DNA of 64,000 bases from Moringa oleifera (Eukaryota; Streptophyta; Magnoliopsida; Brassicales; Moringaceae), in assembly GCA_021397835.1 (NCBI GenBank), contig JAJFZO010000263.1, positions 227,501 through 291,500 of the forward strand, in the 5' to 3' direction. Under the pieces are notes generated by a model. It saw only the letters and a program-made list of their open reading frames with translations. It was not told the origin of the DNA and made no database searches. Of the stretch, positions 37,145 through 51,900 are shown one piece after another. Position 1 is the stretch's first letter; each line of letters starts with the position of its first letter. The translations under genes and the position numbers were made by a program.

Positions 37145-38950
37145 CATGTCTATGTGTGCCAGCAACTCCCACTAGGCTAACGATAGGAAAACCCAATGTT
37201 AATGTGTGCTAAGGCCCACGACTGTCACTAAGTCATTGCTGAATTGCTCTAGTACTGACTCTACGATCTACTAGTGTTTGCGATTGTCCGATAATAGTTA
37301 TTGGGTTCTTCTAAATCAAGTGTCTATCCAAGGGTCATCGTATGGCTCCCTCAGTGTCGGCAATAGCAATTCCCAATTACATCATCTGCCACTACCTAAA
37401 AATACCCCTTAACGAAGGCTGGATAGTCATTAGGTTCTTTTAGTGCTTGCCCTTGCGTCTACTTACGCCAGTGACTGTCTAGCTATAATTAAAAGGCTAT
37501 CCCAAACCAGCGACTGTCATGGGGTAATCGTTGGGCTTCCTTCATGCTAGTACTAGTGTTTACACATACCAGCAACTGCCTCATAGAAATGATCTGGCTC
37601 ATCCTAGATTACCCTAGTGTCTGCGCCAGTCCCTCTGAACACCCGTAACTACTCAGTAGCAATAGCAACGTAGCCGTTAGGTCTTTTCAATGTTGGCACG
37701 AGGTCTACTAGCACCAAAGACTTCTACATGATAGTCATTGGGCTCTTCAAATGCCAACCACTACTACTATGGCATCATTAAGCTCCCCTAGTGCTTGCCC
37801 TCGTGTCTACCTGTGCCAGCGACAACAGTTAGGCCATCATTTGGGGATCCTAGCACAGATCTCTACTGACACTAGTAGTTATCGCTGGGTCATTACTCTA
37901 ATGCTGACGCTGGCCGCTGCCAGTGCCAAGGACTACCCTAATATCAGTCATTGGGCTCTTCCAACAACAACAACTATCATGTACTCATCACTACGGTTCC
38001 ACAGTGTTGGCATTGGCATCTATCGACATTAGTAACTTCTTATAGATATAGCTGAAAAGTCTCATGTCTACGTGTGCCAGCAACTTCCATTAGGCTAACT
38101 ATAAGGAAACCCAATATTAATGTGTGCTAAGGCCCGTGACTGTCACTAAGTCATTGCTGAGTTGCTCTAGTACTGACTCTATGATCTACTAGCATTGTGA
38201 TTACCTGATAACAATTGTTGGGTTCTCATAAATCAAGTGTCTATCCAAGGGTTATCGCATGGCTCCCTCGGTGTCAACAATAGCAATTCCCAATTACATC
38301 ATGTGCCACAACCTAAAATTGCCCTTCAACGAAGGTGGGATAGTCATTGTGTCTACTTACGCCAGTGACTACCTAGCTATAGTTGTAAGGCTCTCCCAAA
38401 CCAACGACTATCATGGGGTAATCGTTGGGCTTCCTTTATGCTAGTACTAATGTTTACACACACCGGCAACTATCTCACAGAAATGATTGGGCTCACCCTA
38501 GATTACCCTAGTGTGTACGCTAGTCCCTCCTAACACCCGTAACTACTCAGTAGCACTAGTAAGGTAGCCATTAGGTCCTTTCAATGTTGGCACGAGGTCT
38601 ACTAGCACCAAAGACTTCTTTACGATAGTCATTGGGCTCTTCAAATGCCAACCACTACTACTGAGGCATCATTAAGCTCCCCTAGTGCTTGCCCCCATGT
38701 CTACCTATGCCAGCGACAACCGTTAGACCATTGTTTGGAAAACCCAGCGCAGATCTCTACAGACACCAGTAGCTATCTTTGGGTCATTGCTCTAGTGCTG
38801 ACGCTGGCAACTACCAGTGCCAAGGACTACCTTAATATCAATCGTTGGGCTCTTTCAACAATAGCAACTATCACGCAGTCATCACTACGGTCCCTCAGTG
38901 TTGGCACTGGCATCTATCGACATGAATAACTTCTTGTAGAATTAGCTGAG
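37145..38950. repeat. 0.9-kb tandem duplication specific to HOR copy A
   Basis: The block beginning CATGTCTATGTGTGCCAGCAAC at 37145 is repeated from CATGTCTACGTGTGCCAGCAAC at 38063, 918 bp later. The join is at GCTGAAAAGTCTCATGTCTA, where the normal continuation is AAGTCTCTTGGTTTGCC, so the short word GTCT is shared at the break. The second copy has lost about 24 bp near 38350 (the TTCTTTTAGTGCTTGCCC segment). Copy B, at the matching place, has a single copy. Confidence 0.85.
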
Positions 38951-41900
38951 AAGTCTCTTGGTTTGCCTTATGCTGACATCGATGTCTGCCAACACCAACA
39001 ATTGCCCGCACTAAGTAACTGAGCAGTCGTTGGTTCCCTCAAACCTTGGGCGAGCATCAGCTAACACCAACACCTTTCTCGTAGTAGTTGTTAGGCTTTT
39101 CCAATACAAGTAGTAGTCGTGCGGTCATCGTTAGTCTCCCTCGATACTATCACTAGTGTCTATCGACACCAGCAACTACTCGCAACAATAATAAGGAAGA
39201 CTTTTGCTTCACCTTGTACTGGCATTCGCGTGTGCTAACACTAATAACTACCCCGCAATTGTAGTTTGGCAATCATTGGGTTTCCTAAAAACAAGCATGA
39301 TCATGTGCGTGGCCCAACCCAACAACCGTCGTTAGGCTTTTGTAACGCCAACAATGAGTGTAATTAGGCAATCATTAGGCCAACCCTTCATCGTAGATGC
39401 TTGGTAGCTTTTGTGACTAACGTTGAGTGTTCGTTAAGTTTCGTTTTTGCAAGCACTGGCATCTACTGGCATCAACGAATGCCCAACAGCAATCATTAGC
39501 TCTACCAACACGAGTGACTGTAATTGAGTCGTCACTAAGTTAGCCCAAGTGTCTATTGATGCTAACAACTACCTCGCAATACTGGTTACGCAGTCCTTGG
39601 GTTCCTCCTATGATGTTGTCATCATCTGCCAACACTAATAACTACCCCATAACAATGACTCAGCAGACAATGGGTTAATTCAAAGCTGGTGTAAGTGTCT
39701 GCTAGTAGCAACGACATCCGTGCTTTAGTTTTTAGGCTCTCCCAGTGCCCACTACTACTGCTACTTCATCATTCGACTCCTTTTGTAGTTTCCTTTAAGT
39801 CTACGTGTGCTAGCAACTCCCACTAGGCTAACGCAAGAAAAATCTAACCTTGATGTCTGCTATGGCCCGCGACTGTCGCTAGGTCATTATTAAGTTGCTC
39901 TAGTACTGACACTGTGCTTTACTAGCATTTGCGATTAGCCGATAAAAAGTGTTAGGCTCTCCTAAATCCAGTGACTATCAAAGGGTCGTCATTGGGCCCC
40001 CTCGATGCTAAAACTAGCATTCCCCAATTTTGTCATCTACTAGTACCGTTAACTACCCCTCAACAAAGGCTAGACAATCGTTGGGCTCTTTTCGTGCTTG
40101 CCTTCGCATCTATCTACGTCCGTGACTTTGTAGTTATAGACGTAGGGCTCATCCAACACTAGGGACTGTCATTGGGCAATCGTTGGGCTTCCCTTGTTCC
40201 AATATTAGCATTTACTAACACCGGTAACTACCTCACAAAAATGGCAGGCCTCTCTCTGGGTTCCCCTAGTCTCGGCATTGCTATCTGTCAGCACCCGTAA
40301 CTACCGAGTAGTAGTAGCAAGGTAGCCGTTGGGTCCTTTCAAAATTGGCATGATGGTAACACCAACGACTTCTTCATGATAATCATTGGGCTCTCCCAAT
40401 TGCCAACCGCTACTACTAAGGCATCATTAAGCTTCTTTAGTGCTTGCCCTCACATCTTACTATGCCAGCAACAACCGTTTAGCCATTATTGGGGGAAGCC
40501 AGTGCAGATCTTTATCGACACCACCAACTACAGTTGGATCATTGCATAGCTCCCCCTGTGCCGGTGCTGACCTTTACCAGTGCCTATGACTACCTAAACA
40601 TCAGTCGTTGGGCTCTTCTAACAACCACAACTATCACGCAGTCATAGCTAGGGTCCCCTAGTGCTGTTACTCGCATCTACTAATATGAGCACCTGCCTAT
40701 AAAAATAGTTAAGAAGTCTAATGGTTTGCCTTGTGCTGACATCGGTGTCTCCCAACATCGATAACTTCCCGACAGTAGTAGCTGAGCAGTCTTTAGTTCC
40801 TTCAAAGCTGGAGCGAGCATCTGCCAGAACCAACACCTTTCCCAGCGTAGTTGTTTGGCAGCCTTAGTGACTATCATTAGGTCATCACTGAGTTTCATTT
40901 GTGCTAGTATTAATATCTACCAGCATCAATAACTGCCCAATAGCAGTTAATGGGCTCTGCCAACACGAGCGACTATCATTACGTCATCACGAGGTTGCCC
41001 AAGCACTAGTACTAGCATCTATCGATGGTAAGAACTACCTCACAATAATGGTTGGGCAGTCCTTGGGTAACCCTTAAGTTGGTGTCATCATCGCCCAACA
41101 CTAATAACTACCCTGTAATAAAGACTCGGTAATTGCTGGGTTCTTTCAAAGCTGGCGTGAGTGTCTACCAACACCAGCAACGTCCTGGCAAAAGTTTTTG
41201 GGCTCTTCTAGTGCCCACTACTACTGCTACATCGTCATTCGATTTCTTATATGGCTGCCTTCAAGTCTACTTGTGCCTGCAACTCCCACTAGGCTAAAAC
41301 TAGGAAAACCCAGCGCCGATATGTGCTAAGGCCTGCAACTATCGCTAGGTCATTGTTGAGTTGCTCTAGTACTGACGCTGTGGTCTACTAGTATCTACGA
41401 TTGCCCAATAAAAGTTATTGAGCTCTCCTAATCCAGTGACCATCAAAGGGTCATCGCTAGGCTCCCCCGATGTCGGCATAAGTGTTTCTACATGCCATCT
41501 TTGGTAGACCCTTATAACTACCCCGTAACAAAAGCTGGATAGTTGTTGGGCTGTTTAAGTGTTTGCCGTCGCATCCACCTGCACTAGTGACTACCTAACT
41601 ATAGTTGTTGGGCTCTCCCAACACTTGCGACAGTCATGGGGTGATCGTTGGGCTATTTAAGTGCTAATACACACCGACAACTGCCTTGCAGAAATGACAC
41701 GGCTGTCCCTAGGTTCTCCTAGTGTCAGCGTTGGTGTCAACCAACACTCGTAACTAACCAATAGTGGTAGCAAGGCAGTCGTTGGGGCCCCTCAAAGTTG
41801 GCACGAGGGTTTACTAGCACCAGCAACTTCTTCACAATAGTCATTGGGCTTTCTCAATGCCAAGAACTACTACTGGGGTGTCATTAACCTCCTTTAGTGC

Positions 41901-42904
41901 TTGGCCTCACATCTACCCATGCCAGCGACAACAGTTAGGCCATCGTTTGGGAAACCCAACGCAAACCTCCATCGACCCGAGTAGCTGTCACTAGGTCATT
42001 GCTTAGCTGCCCTAGTGCTGGCATTAGCCTTTGCCAATGCCAACGACTACCCCAATATCAATCATTGGGTTCTTCCAACAGTAGCAACTGTCACGCAGTC
42101 ATCGCTAGGGTCCTCGGTGCTAGGAGTGGCATTTATCGACATGAGCTGCCTGTAGAAATAGCTGAGAAGTCTCTTGGTTTGCCTGGTGCTGACATCGATG
42201 TCTGCCAATACAACAACTACCCTGCACTGGCAGCTGAGAAAGTCATTAGTTCCTTCAAAGCTAGAGTGAGCATCTACATGAACCAACACCTTTCCCACTA
42301 TAGTTTTGGGCTTTTCCACTACCTACAATAGTCATTGATAGTCGCCCTTAATGTTAGCACTCTCATCAATCAACACCACCAACTGTGTGCAGCAATAAGA
42401 GGGAACACCTGGTGCTAGCATCGGCATCTGTTAACACTAATTACTCCCCATAATAGTAGTTAGGTGATCATTAGGTTCCTTAAAAATAAGTGTGATTATC
42501 TACCTGCCCAATGACTTCTTTACAGTCATCGTTAGGCTTTCGTAATTCCAAAAACGACTGCCATTGGGCAATCAATAGGGGAACCCACTATAAATATTTG
42601 GCATCTTTAGTGACTATCATTAGATTTTCGTTGAGTTTTGTTTGTACAAGCACTAGCATCTATTAGTATCTATGACTGTCCAATAGCAGTCATTGGGTCT
42701 ATTAACACGAGCGACTATCATTGGCTCGTCGCTAGGTTGCCTGGGTACTAGCAATAGCGTCTATCGATTCTAACAACTACCCCATAATACTGGTTGCGCA
42801 GTCCTTGGGTTCCACTAATGATGGTGTCATCATCTGCTAGCACTAATAACTAACCCGTAACAATGACTCAGCTGTCATTGGGTCCTTTCAAAGTTGGTGC
42901 GAGT

Positions 42905-45900
42905 GTTTGCCAGCACCAGCGACGTGCCTGCATAAGTTTTAGGGCTCTCCGAATACGCAATAGTATTGCTACTTTGTTGTTCGACTCCTTTTGCGGCTGC
43001 TATCATGTCTACCTGTGCCAATAACTGCCACTAGGCTAACAATAGGAAAACCCAATGCTGATGTTTACTAAGCCCCGCGACTATCGCTAGGTCCTCACTG
43101 AGTTGCTCTAGTACTGACCCTCCGATCTACTAGCATTTACGATTGCCCAATAACACTTATTGGGCTCTTCTAAACCTAGTGACTATTTAAGGGTCATCGT
43201 TAGGCTCCCTCGGTGCTGGCGGTAGTGTTTCCCAATGTTTTCATCTACTAATACCTATAACAACCCCACAAAAAAGGCTGAAAAGTCATTGGGCTCTTTT
43301 AGTGCTTGCCCTCGCGTCTACCTACATCAGTGACTACCTAGCTATAGTCCTATTGCTCCCCCAACACTAGCAACTATCATGGGGTAATCGTTGGGCTTCC
43401 CATGTGCTAGTACCAGCGTTTACACACATCGGTAACTACCTTACAGAAATGATGGGGCTCTCCTTAGGTTCCACCAGTGTCAACGCCGGTGTCTGCCAAC
43501 ACCCGTAACTACCTAGTAGTAGAAGCAACGAAGCCATTGTGTCCCCTCAAAATTGGCACAAGCGTCTACTAGCACCAATAACTTCTTCACGATAGTCAAT
43601 GGGCTCTCCCAATGCCAACCACCACTACTAGAGCATCATTAAGCTTGTCTAGCGCTTGCCCTCTCATCTACCTATGCCAACAACAACTGTTAGGCCAACT
43701 TAGGGGAACCTAGTGCAGATCTCTATCGACACCAGCAGCTATCATTAGGTCATTGCATAGCTCCCCCTATGCTGGCGCTGGCCTCTACCAGTGCTGACAA
43801 CTACCCCAACATCAATCCTTGGACTCTTACAACACATCCAACTATCATGCAGTCATTGCTAGAGTCCCATAATGCTGGCATTCGTGTCTATCGAGATCGT
43901 ACTGGCATCCTGTCTCCCAACACTAACAACTGCCTCACATTAGTAGCTGAATAGCCGATGGTTTTACCAAAGTTAGAGTGAGTATCTACAAGCACCAATA
44001 ACTTTCCTACAGTACTTGTTCGGCTATCTTAATACTAAAAATTGCCATGCGATCATCATTAGTCTCCCCCGATGCGGGCACAACATCTATTGACACCAAT
44101 AACTGCCCGCAGTAATAGTAGGGAAATCTTTTGGTTCATCTAGTGCTGGTGTCGACATATGTCAACACCAATAACTACCCCATAATATTAGTTGGGCAAT
44201 TGTTGGGTTCTCTAAAAAGAAGTGCGAGCATATGCAAGCCCCAACAATGACTATCATTTAGTAATCATTAGGCAACCCATTGTAGATGTTTAGCACGTTT
44301 AGTGACTATCATTGGGTCTTCGTCGAGTATTCTTTGTGCAATAACTCATATCTATTAGAATCAACGACTACCCAATAGCAGTCATTGGGCTCTACCAACC
44401 CGAGTGACAATCATTGGGTCATCGATTGGTCGCCCCGATACTAGCACCAGCATCTATCGATGCTAACAACTATCTCATAACACTGGTTGCGCAGTCCTTG
44501 GGTTCCTCTTATGCTGGTGTCATCATCTCTTAACATTAATAACTACCCCATAACAACGACTCGGTGGTTGTTGGGTTCTTTCAAAGCTGGTGCGAAAGTC
44601 TGCGAGCACCAGCGACATCCCTACATAAGTTTTTGGGCTCTCTAAGTGCCAACTACTACTTCTACTTTGTCCTTCGACTTCTTTTGTAGTGGCTGTCATG
44701 TTTACCTGTGCCAGCAACTACCACTAGGTTGACGATAGGAAAACCTAATGCTGATGTTCGCTAAGGCTCGCGACTGTCACTAGGTCATTGCTGAGTTACT
44801 CTAGTACTAACATCGATCTATTAGCGTCTGCGATTGCCCAATAACACTTACTGGGCTCTCCTAAATCTAATGACTATCGAAGGGACATTGCTAAGCCCCC
44901 CAATGTTGGCATTAACGTTTCCTAATTTCATCATTTTCCAGTAACTATAACTACCCCGCAATAATGGCTCGAAAGTCACTGGGCTCTTTTAGTGCTTGCC
45001 CTCACGTCTACCTATGCTAGTGACTGCCTAGCTATAGTCGGAGGACTCCCCCAACACCAGTGACTATCATGGGGTAATCATTGGGCTTCCCTTGTGCTAG
45101 TACTAATGTTTACACACACCGACAATTACTATATAAAAATGGCAGGGCTCTCCCTAGGTTCCACCAGTGTCAGCGTCGGTGTCTGCCAACACCTGTAACT
45201 ACCCACTAGTAATAGCAAGGCAGCCATTGTGCTCCTTTAAACTTGGCACGAGGGTCTACTAGCACCAACAACTTCTTCTCGATAGTCATTGGGCTCTCCC
45301 AATGCCAACCACAACTACTACGGCGTTGTTAAGCTCCTTTAGTGCTTGTCCTCGTGTCTACCCATGCCAGCAACAACCATTAGGCCATCTTGGGGGAACC
45401 TATTGTTGATATCTACTGACACCAGCAACTATCACTGGGTCATTGCGTAGCTCCCTCTATGCTGGCGTCGACATCTATTAGTGCCGATGACTACTCTAAC
45501 ATCAGTAGTTGGGGTCTTCAATCACAGCTAACTACTATATAGTCATCGCTAGGGTCCTCTGGTGCTGGCACTCGCGTCTATTGACATGAGCAACTACCTG
45601 CAGAAATAGCTTAGAAGTCTCTTGGTTTGCCTCATGCTAACATCGATGTCTCCTAACACCAACAATTGCCCCGCATTAATAGCTGAATTGTCGATGGTTC
45701 CGCCAAAATTGCAGCAAGCATCTGCGAGCACTAACAACTTTCCCACATTAGTTGTTGGGATTTTCCAATACCAAAAATAGCCATGCGATCATCGTTAGTC
45801 TCTCCCGATGCTAGGACAACACCTATCGACACCACTAACTGCCCGCAGCAAAAGCAGGGAAGTCTTTTGATTCACTTATTCAACACCAATAACAACCTAA

Positions 45901-48900
45901 CAATAGTAGTTGGGCAATCATTGGGTTCCCTAAAAGCAAGCGCGAGTAACTGCCAACCTGAACAACTTTCCAACAGTCGTTGTTAGGCTCTTACAACGCC
46001 AACAACGACTACCATTAGGCAATTATTGGGCCAACCCACAGTAGATGTTTGGCACCTTTAGTGACCATCGTTGGGTCTTCGTCGAGTTTTGTTTCTGCAA
46101 GCTGTCGCAACTATTAGCATCAACAGCTGCCCAATGGCAGCTGTTGGGCTCTACCAATGCGAGCGACTATCACTGGGACATCGCTAGGTTGCCTCAGTAC
46201 TAACATTAGCATCTATCGATGCTAACAACTAACCCGCAATACTAGTTGCGCAGTCCTTGGGTTCTTCTTATGCTGGTGTCATCATTTCTCAACACTAATA
46301 ACTACCCTGTAAGAATGACTCAGCAATCGCTTGGTTTCTTCAAAGCTAGTGCGAAAGTCTGGCAGCACCAGTCATGTCCCTGCATATGTTTTTAGGCTCT
46401 CCTAATGCCCGCTATTACTGTTACTTTGTTGTTCGACTCCTTTTGCGGTTGCCTTCATGTCTACATGTGCCAGCAACTATCACTAGGCTAATGATAGGAA
46501 AACCCAATACTGATGTTTGCTAAGGTCTGCAACTATTGTTAGGTCACTATTGAGATGCTTTAATACTGACCTTGCGGTCTACTAGCCTCTGCGATTGCCC
46601 AACAAAAGTTGTTGGGCTCTCTTAAATCCAGCGACTATCAAAGGGTCGTCATTGGGTTCCATCGGTGCTGGCACCAGTGTTTCTCAATGCCACCTTCAGC
46701 CAACATCAATAACCACCTCGCAAGAAAAGCTGGACAGTCGTTGGGTTCTTTTAGTGCTTGCCCTCGCATTTACCTCCGCTATTGACTACGTAAATAAAGT
46801 CGTTAGGCTCTCCAAACACTAACAACGATTAGTAACTACCTCGCTGTAGTAGCAAGGTAGCGGTTGGGTCCCCTCAAAGTTGGCACGAGGGTCTACTAGC
46901 ACTAACAACTTCTTCACAACAGTTATTAAGCTCTGCAAATGCCATCCACTATAACTAGGGCATCATTAAGCTCCTCTAGTGCTTGTCATCACATCTACCT
47001 ACTTGAGCAATAACCATTAGGTCATGGTTGGGGGAACCCAATGCAGATCACTACCGGCACTAGCAATTATTGTTGGGTTATTGCATAGCTCCCTTAGTGC
47101 TGGCATGGGCCTCTACTAGTGCCGACAACTACCCCAACATGAGTCGCTTAGCTCTTTCAACACCAACGATTGTCATGCAGTCATCGTTGGTGTCCTTCGA
47201 TGCTGGCACTGGCGTCTATCGACATGAGCAAGTCATGTAAAAATTGATGAGAAGTCTTTTGGTTCATCTAGTGCTGACATCGTGTCTTTTAACACAAACA
47301 ACTACCCCATAACAGTAGCTGAGCAGTCGTTGGTTCCCGTGAAGCTAGGGCGAGCATGTGCCAGCACCAACACCTTTCTTGCAGTAGTTGTTAGGCTTTC
47401 CCAATACCACCAACACCTTTAATGCTGGCACTAGCATTTATCGACACCAGCAACTACCCGTAATAATAGCATAAAAGTCTTTTGGTTCACTTAGTGCTGG
47501 TGTCGGAATGTGCCAACACCAGTAAGTACCCACAATTATAGTTGGCCAATCATTGGGTTCCCTAAAAACAAAAGCGATCATCTACGTGCTGCAACGACTT
47601 CTCAAGCCATCATTAGGCTCTCGCAACAGCAACTATGATTGCCATAATGCAATCATTGGAACAACCCAACGTAGATGTTGGGTAGCTTTAGTGACTATCG
47701 TTGGGCCTTCGCTGAGTTTTGTTTGTGCTAGCACTAGCATTTACTAGCATCAACGACTATCCAACAGCAATCATGGGCTTTTCCAATGCGAGCGATTATC
47801 ATTGTGTCGTTGCTAGGTTACCTCGGTGCTGGTACTCACCTCTATCGATGCTAATACTACCCTGTAATAATGGTTGGGCAATGCTTAGGTTCCTTTTTTG
47901 CTGGTGTCATCATCTACCAACACTAATAACTACCCTATAAAATTGACTCTCTAGTCGCTGCGTTCCTCCAAAGTTGGTGGAAGTGTTTGCCAGCACCAGT
48001 AACACCTCTACATAAGTTTTTGGGCCTCCGAGTGCCCACAACTACTACTACGTCGTCGTTTGACTCCTTCTGTGGTTGCCTTCTTGTCTACCTGTGCCAG
48101 TAACTGCCCCTGCGATTGCTCGATAAAAGTTTTTGGGCTCTCCTAAATCTAATGACTATCAAAGGGTCGTTGCTGTGCGCCCCCGATGTCGGCACTAGTG
48201 TTTCCTAATGTCGTCTTTAGCCAACATCTATAACTACCCCACAATAGAAGCTGAAGTCGTTGGGCTCTTTTAGTGTTGCCCTCGTGTCTACCTGCTCTAG
48301 TGACTGCTTAACTGTAGTCGTTGGGCTCTGTCAACACTAGCGATGGTCATGGGGTGACTGTTAGGCTTCCGTGGTGCTAGTACTAGCATTTACACACACC
48401 GACAATTGCCTCACAGAAATGACAGAGCTGTCCCTAGGTTCCCCTAGTGTCGGCACCGTTGTGTGTCAACACTTGTAGCTACATAGTAGTAGTAGTAAGG
48501 TAGCCGTTGGGTCCCCACAAAGTTGACACGAGGGTCTAATAGCACTAACGACTACTTCATAATAGTCATTGGGCTATCCTCTTCGTTCACCTCGTGCTGA
48601 CATAGATGTCTTCTAACACTAACAATTGCCCCATAGTAGTAACTAAGTTATTCGTTCCCCCAAAACTTGAGCTAGCATTTGCGAGCACCAACCAACTTTC
48701 CCACAATACTAGTTGCGCAGTCCTTGGGTTCCTCTTATGCTGGTGTCATCATCTGCCAGTAATAACAACTACCCCTTAACGATGACTCGGTAGTCCCTGC
48801 ATAAGTTGTTGGGCTCTCTAATGCCCACTACTACTGCTACTTCCTCGTTCGACTCTTTTTGTGGTTGCCTTCGTGTCAACCTGTGCCAGCAACTACCACT

Positions 48901-51900
48901 AGGCTAACGATAGGAAAACCCAATGTGCATGTCTGCTAAGGCCTGCGACTGTCGCTAGATCATTGCTGAATTGCTCTATTATTGACTCTAAAATCTGCTA
49001 GTGTCTACGATTGCCCGATAACAGTTACTGGGCATTCCTAAATCTAGTGACTATCCAAAGGTTGTAGCTAGACTCCCTCGGTGCCGGCACTAGTGTTTCC
49101 CAATTTTGTCATTTGCTAGTACCTATAACTACCCATCAACAAAGGCTAGACAGTCATTGGGCTTTTCTAGTGCCTGCCCTCACGTCTACCTATGCCAATG
49201 ACTTCTTAAATATAGTCGTAGGGCTCTCCCAATACCAGCGACTATCATGGGGTAATCATTAGGCTTCTTTTGTGCTGATACGAGCATTGAGAAACACCGA
49301 AAATTGCCTCATAGATATGGTAGGGCTCTCCCTATGTTCCCCTAGTGTTACCGTCGGTGTTTGCAAACACTCGTAACTACACAGTAGTAGTAGCAAGGCA
49401 GCTGTTGGGTCCTCTCAAAGTTAGTACGAGGGCCTGCTAGCACCAACGACTTCTTCGCGATAGCCGTTAGGCACTCCCAATGCCAATCACTACAACTAAG
49501 GCGTCCTTAAGCTCCTTTAATGCTTGCCCTTGCGTCTACTTACGCGAGCGACCATCATTAGGCCATCGTTGAGGGAACCCAATGTAGATCTGTACTGATA
49601 CCAATAGCTATCGCTGTCAACACCTATAACTGCCCTGCAACAAATGCTAGACAGTCATTGAGCTCTTTTAGTGCTTGCCCTCATGTCTATGTACGCTAAT
49701 GAGTGCCTAGCTATAGTTGTTGGGCTCTCCTAACACCAGGGACGGTTATGAGGTGATCGTTGGGCTTCCCCTGCTCTAGTACTAGCGTTTACACATATCG
49801 GTAACTGTCTCATAGAAATGACAAGGTTGTCCTTAGGTTCCCTTAGTGTCGACTCCGTTATGTGCCAACACCCGTAACTACCTAGTTGTAGTACCAAGGC
49901 AGCCGTTGGATCCCCTCAAAGTTGGCACGAGGGTCAAATAGCACCAGTGACTTCTTCACAACAGTCATTGGCCTCTCTCAATGCTAACCACTGCTACTAG
50001 GGCATCACAAAGCTCCTCTAATGGTTGCCTTCGCATCTACCTATGCTAGCAACAAATGTTAGGCCATCATTGGGGGAACCTAGTGCAGATTTTTATCGAT
50101 ACCAGTAGCTGTCGTTGGGTCAGTGCTTACCTCCCCTAGTGCTGTGCTGGCCTCTGCCATTGTCGACGACTATCCCAACATCAGTCGTTGGGCTATTCCA
50201 ACACCAACAACTATCATGCAACCATTGCTAAGGTCCTCTAATGTTGGCTCTAGCATCTATCGAAATAAGCAACTGCTTGTAAAAATAGCTAAGAAGTCTT
50301 TTGGTTTGCCTCATGCTAACATCAACGTTTACCAAAACTAACAAATGCCTCGCACTAGTAATTGAGCAGTCATTGGTTCTGTCAAACCTAGAGCGCGCAT
50401 CTACCAACACCAACACCTTTCTAGCAATAGTTATTGGGCTTTTTTAATACCAGCAACAATCATGCGGTCATCGTTAGTCTTTCATGATGCTGGCATTGGC
50501 GCCTATCGACACCAGCAACTGCTTGAAATAATAGCAAAGAAGTCCTTTGGTTCATCTAGTACGGGGGTCGGCATGTGCTAGCACCAATAGCGACCCCACA
50601 TATAGTCGGGCAATTATTAGGTTTCCTAAAAACAAGCGACTTCCAAACATCCATCGTTAGGCTTTCGTAATGCCAATAATGACTGCCATTAGATAATCAT
50701 TGGGCAACCTAGTGTTAATGTTTGACAGCTTTAGTGACTATTGTTGGGTCGTCCCTGAGTTTGGCTTATGCAAGAACTGGCATCTACTAGCATCAATGAC
50801 TGTCCAATAACAGTCATTAGGCTCTACCAACGCAAGCGACTATCATTGTGTCATCGCTAGGTTGCCCCAGCAATAGCACTAGTGTCTATCAATGCTAACA
50901 ACTACCCTGCAATACTGGTTATGTAGTCCTTAGGTTCCTTTTATGCTGGTGTCATCATCAATAAACACCAATAACTACCCCATAACAATGACTCAGTAGT
51001 CGCTCGATTCCTTTAAAGCTGGCGCGCCTATCTGCCAGGACCAGCAACGTTCATGCATAAGTATTTGGCCTCTCTCAGTGCCTACTACTATTGTCGCTTC
51101 ATCATTTGACTCCTTTTGTGGTTGCCTTCATGTCTACATGTGCCAGTAACTCCCACTAAGCTAACAATAGGAAAACCTAATGTTAATGTGTGCTAAGGCC
51201 CGCGACTGTCACTAAGTCATTTCTAAGTTGCTCTAATACTGACTCTACAATCTATTAGCATTGCGATTGCCCGATAATAGTTGTTGGGTTCTCCTACATC
51301 AAGTGTCTATCCAAAGGTCATCGCATGGCTCCCTCAGTGTCGGCAATAGCGATTCCCAATTACATCATGTGCCACTACCTAAAAGTACCCTTCAACGAAG
51401 GCTGGATAGTCATTGGGTTCTTTTAGTGCCTGCCCTTGCGTCTACTTACGCTAGTGACTACCTAGCTATAGTCGTAAGGCTCTCCCAACACTAGCGACTA
51501 TCATGAGGTAATCATTGGGCTTCCTTTCTGCTAGTACTAGTGTTTACACACACCGGCAACTGCCTCACAGAAATGATCGGGCTCACCCTATATTACCTTG
51601 GTGTCTGTGCTAGTCCCTCCCAACACCCATAACTACTCAGTAGCAGTAGAAAGGTAATTGTTAGGCCCTCTCAATGTTGACACGAGAGTTGACTAGCACC
51701 AAAGACTTCTTCACAATAGTCATTGGGCTCTCCAAATGCCAACCACTACTATTAAGGCATCATTAATCTCCCCTAGTGCTTGCCCTTGTGTCTACTTATG
51801 CCAGTGAAAACTGTTAGGCCATCGTTTGGGGAGCCCAGCGCAGATCTCTATCAGTAGCTATCGCTGGGTCATTGCTCTAGTGTTGACGCTGGCCACTGCC

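Larger units (their letters stand above)
27989..42904. repeat. Higher-order repeat copy A, about 14.9 kb
   Basis: The start is set, arbitrarily, at GTTTGCCAGCACCAGCGACGT. The matching point in copy B is 42905, an offset of 14916. Matching landmarks within A and B keep a consistent offset that steps down only at visible indels: 14833 at AACGATTAGTAACTACCTCG (31991/46824) and at ATACCACCAACACC (32571/47404), 13982 near 34718, 13986 near 36094, 13092 near 39190 and 11635 near 41180. Copy A alone carries an extra tandem duplication near 37145-38950 and two adjoining monomers (39650, 41115) that are fused in B. Confidence 0.85.
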
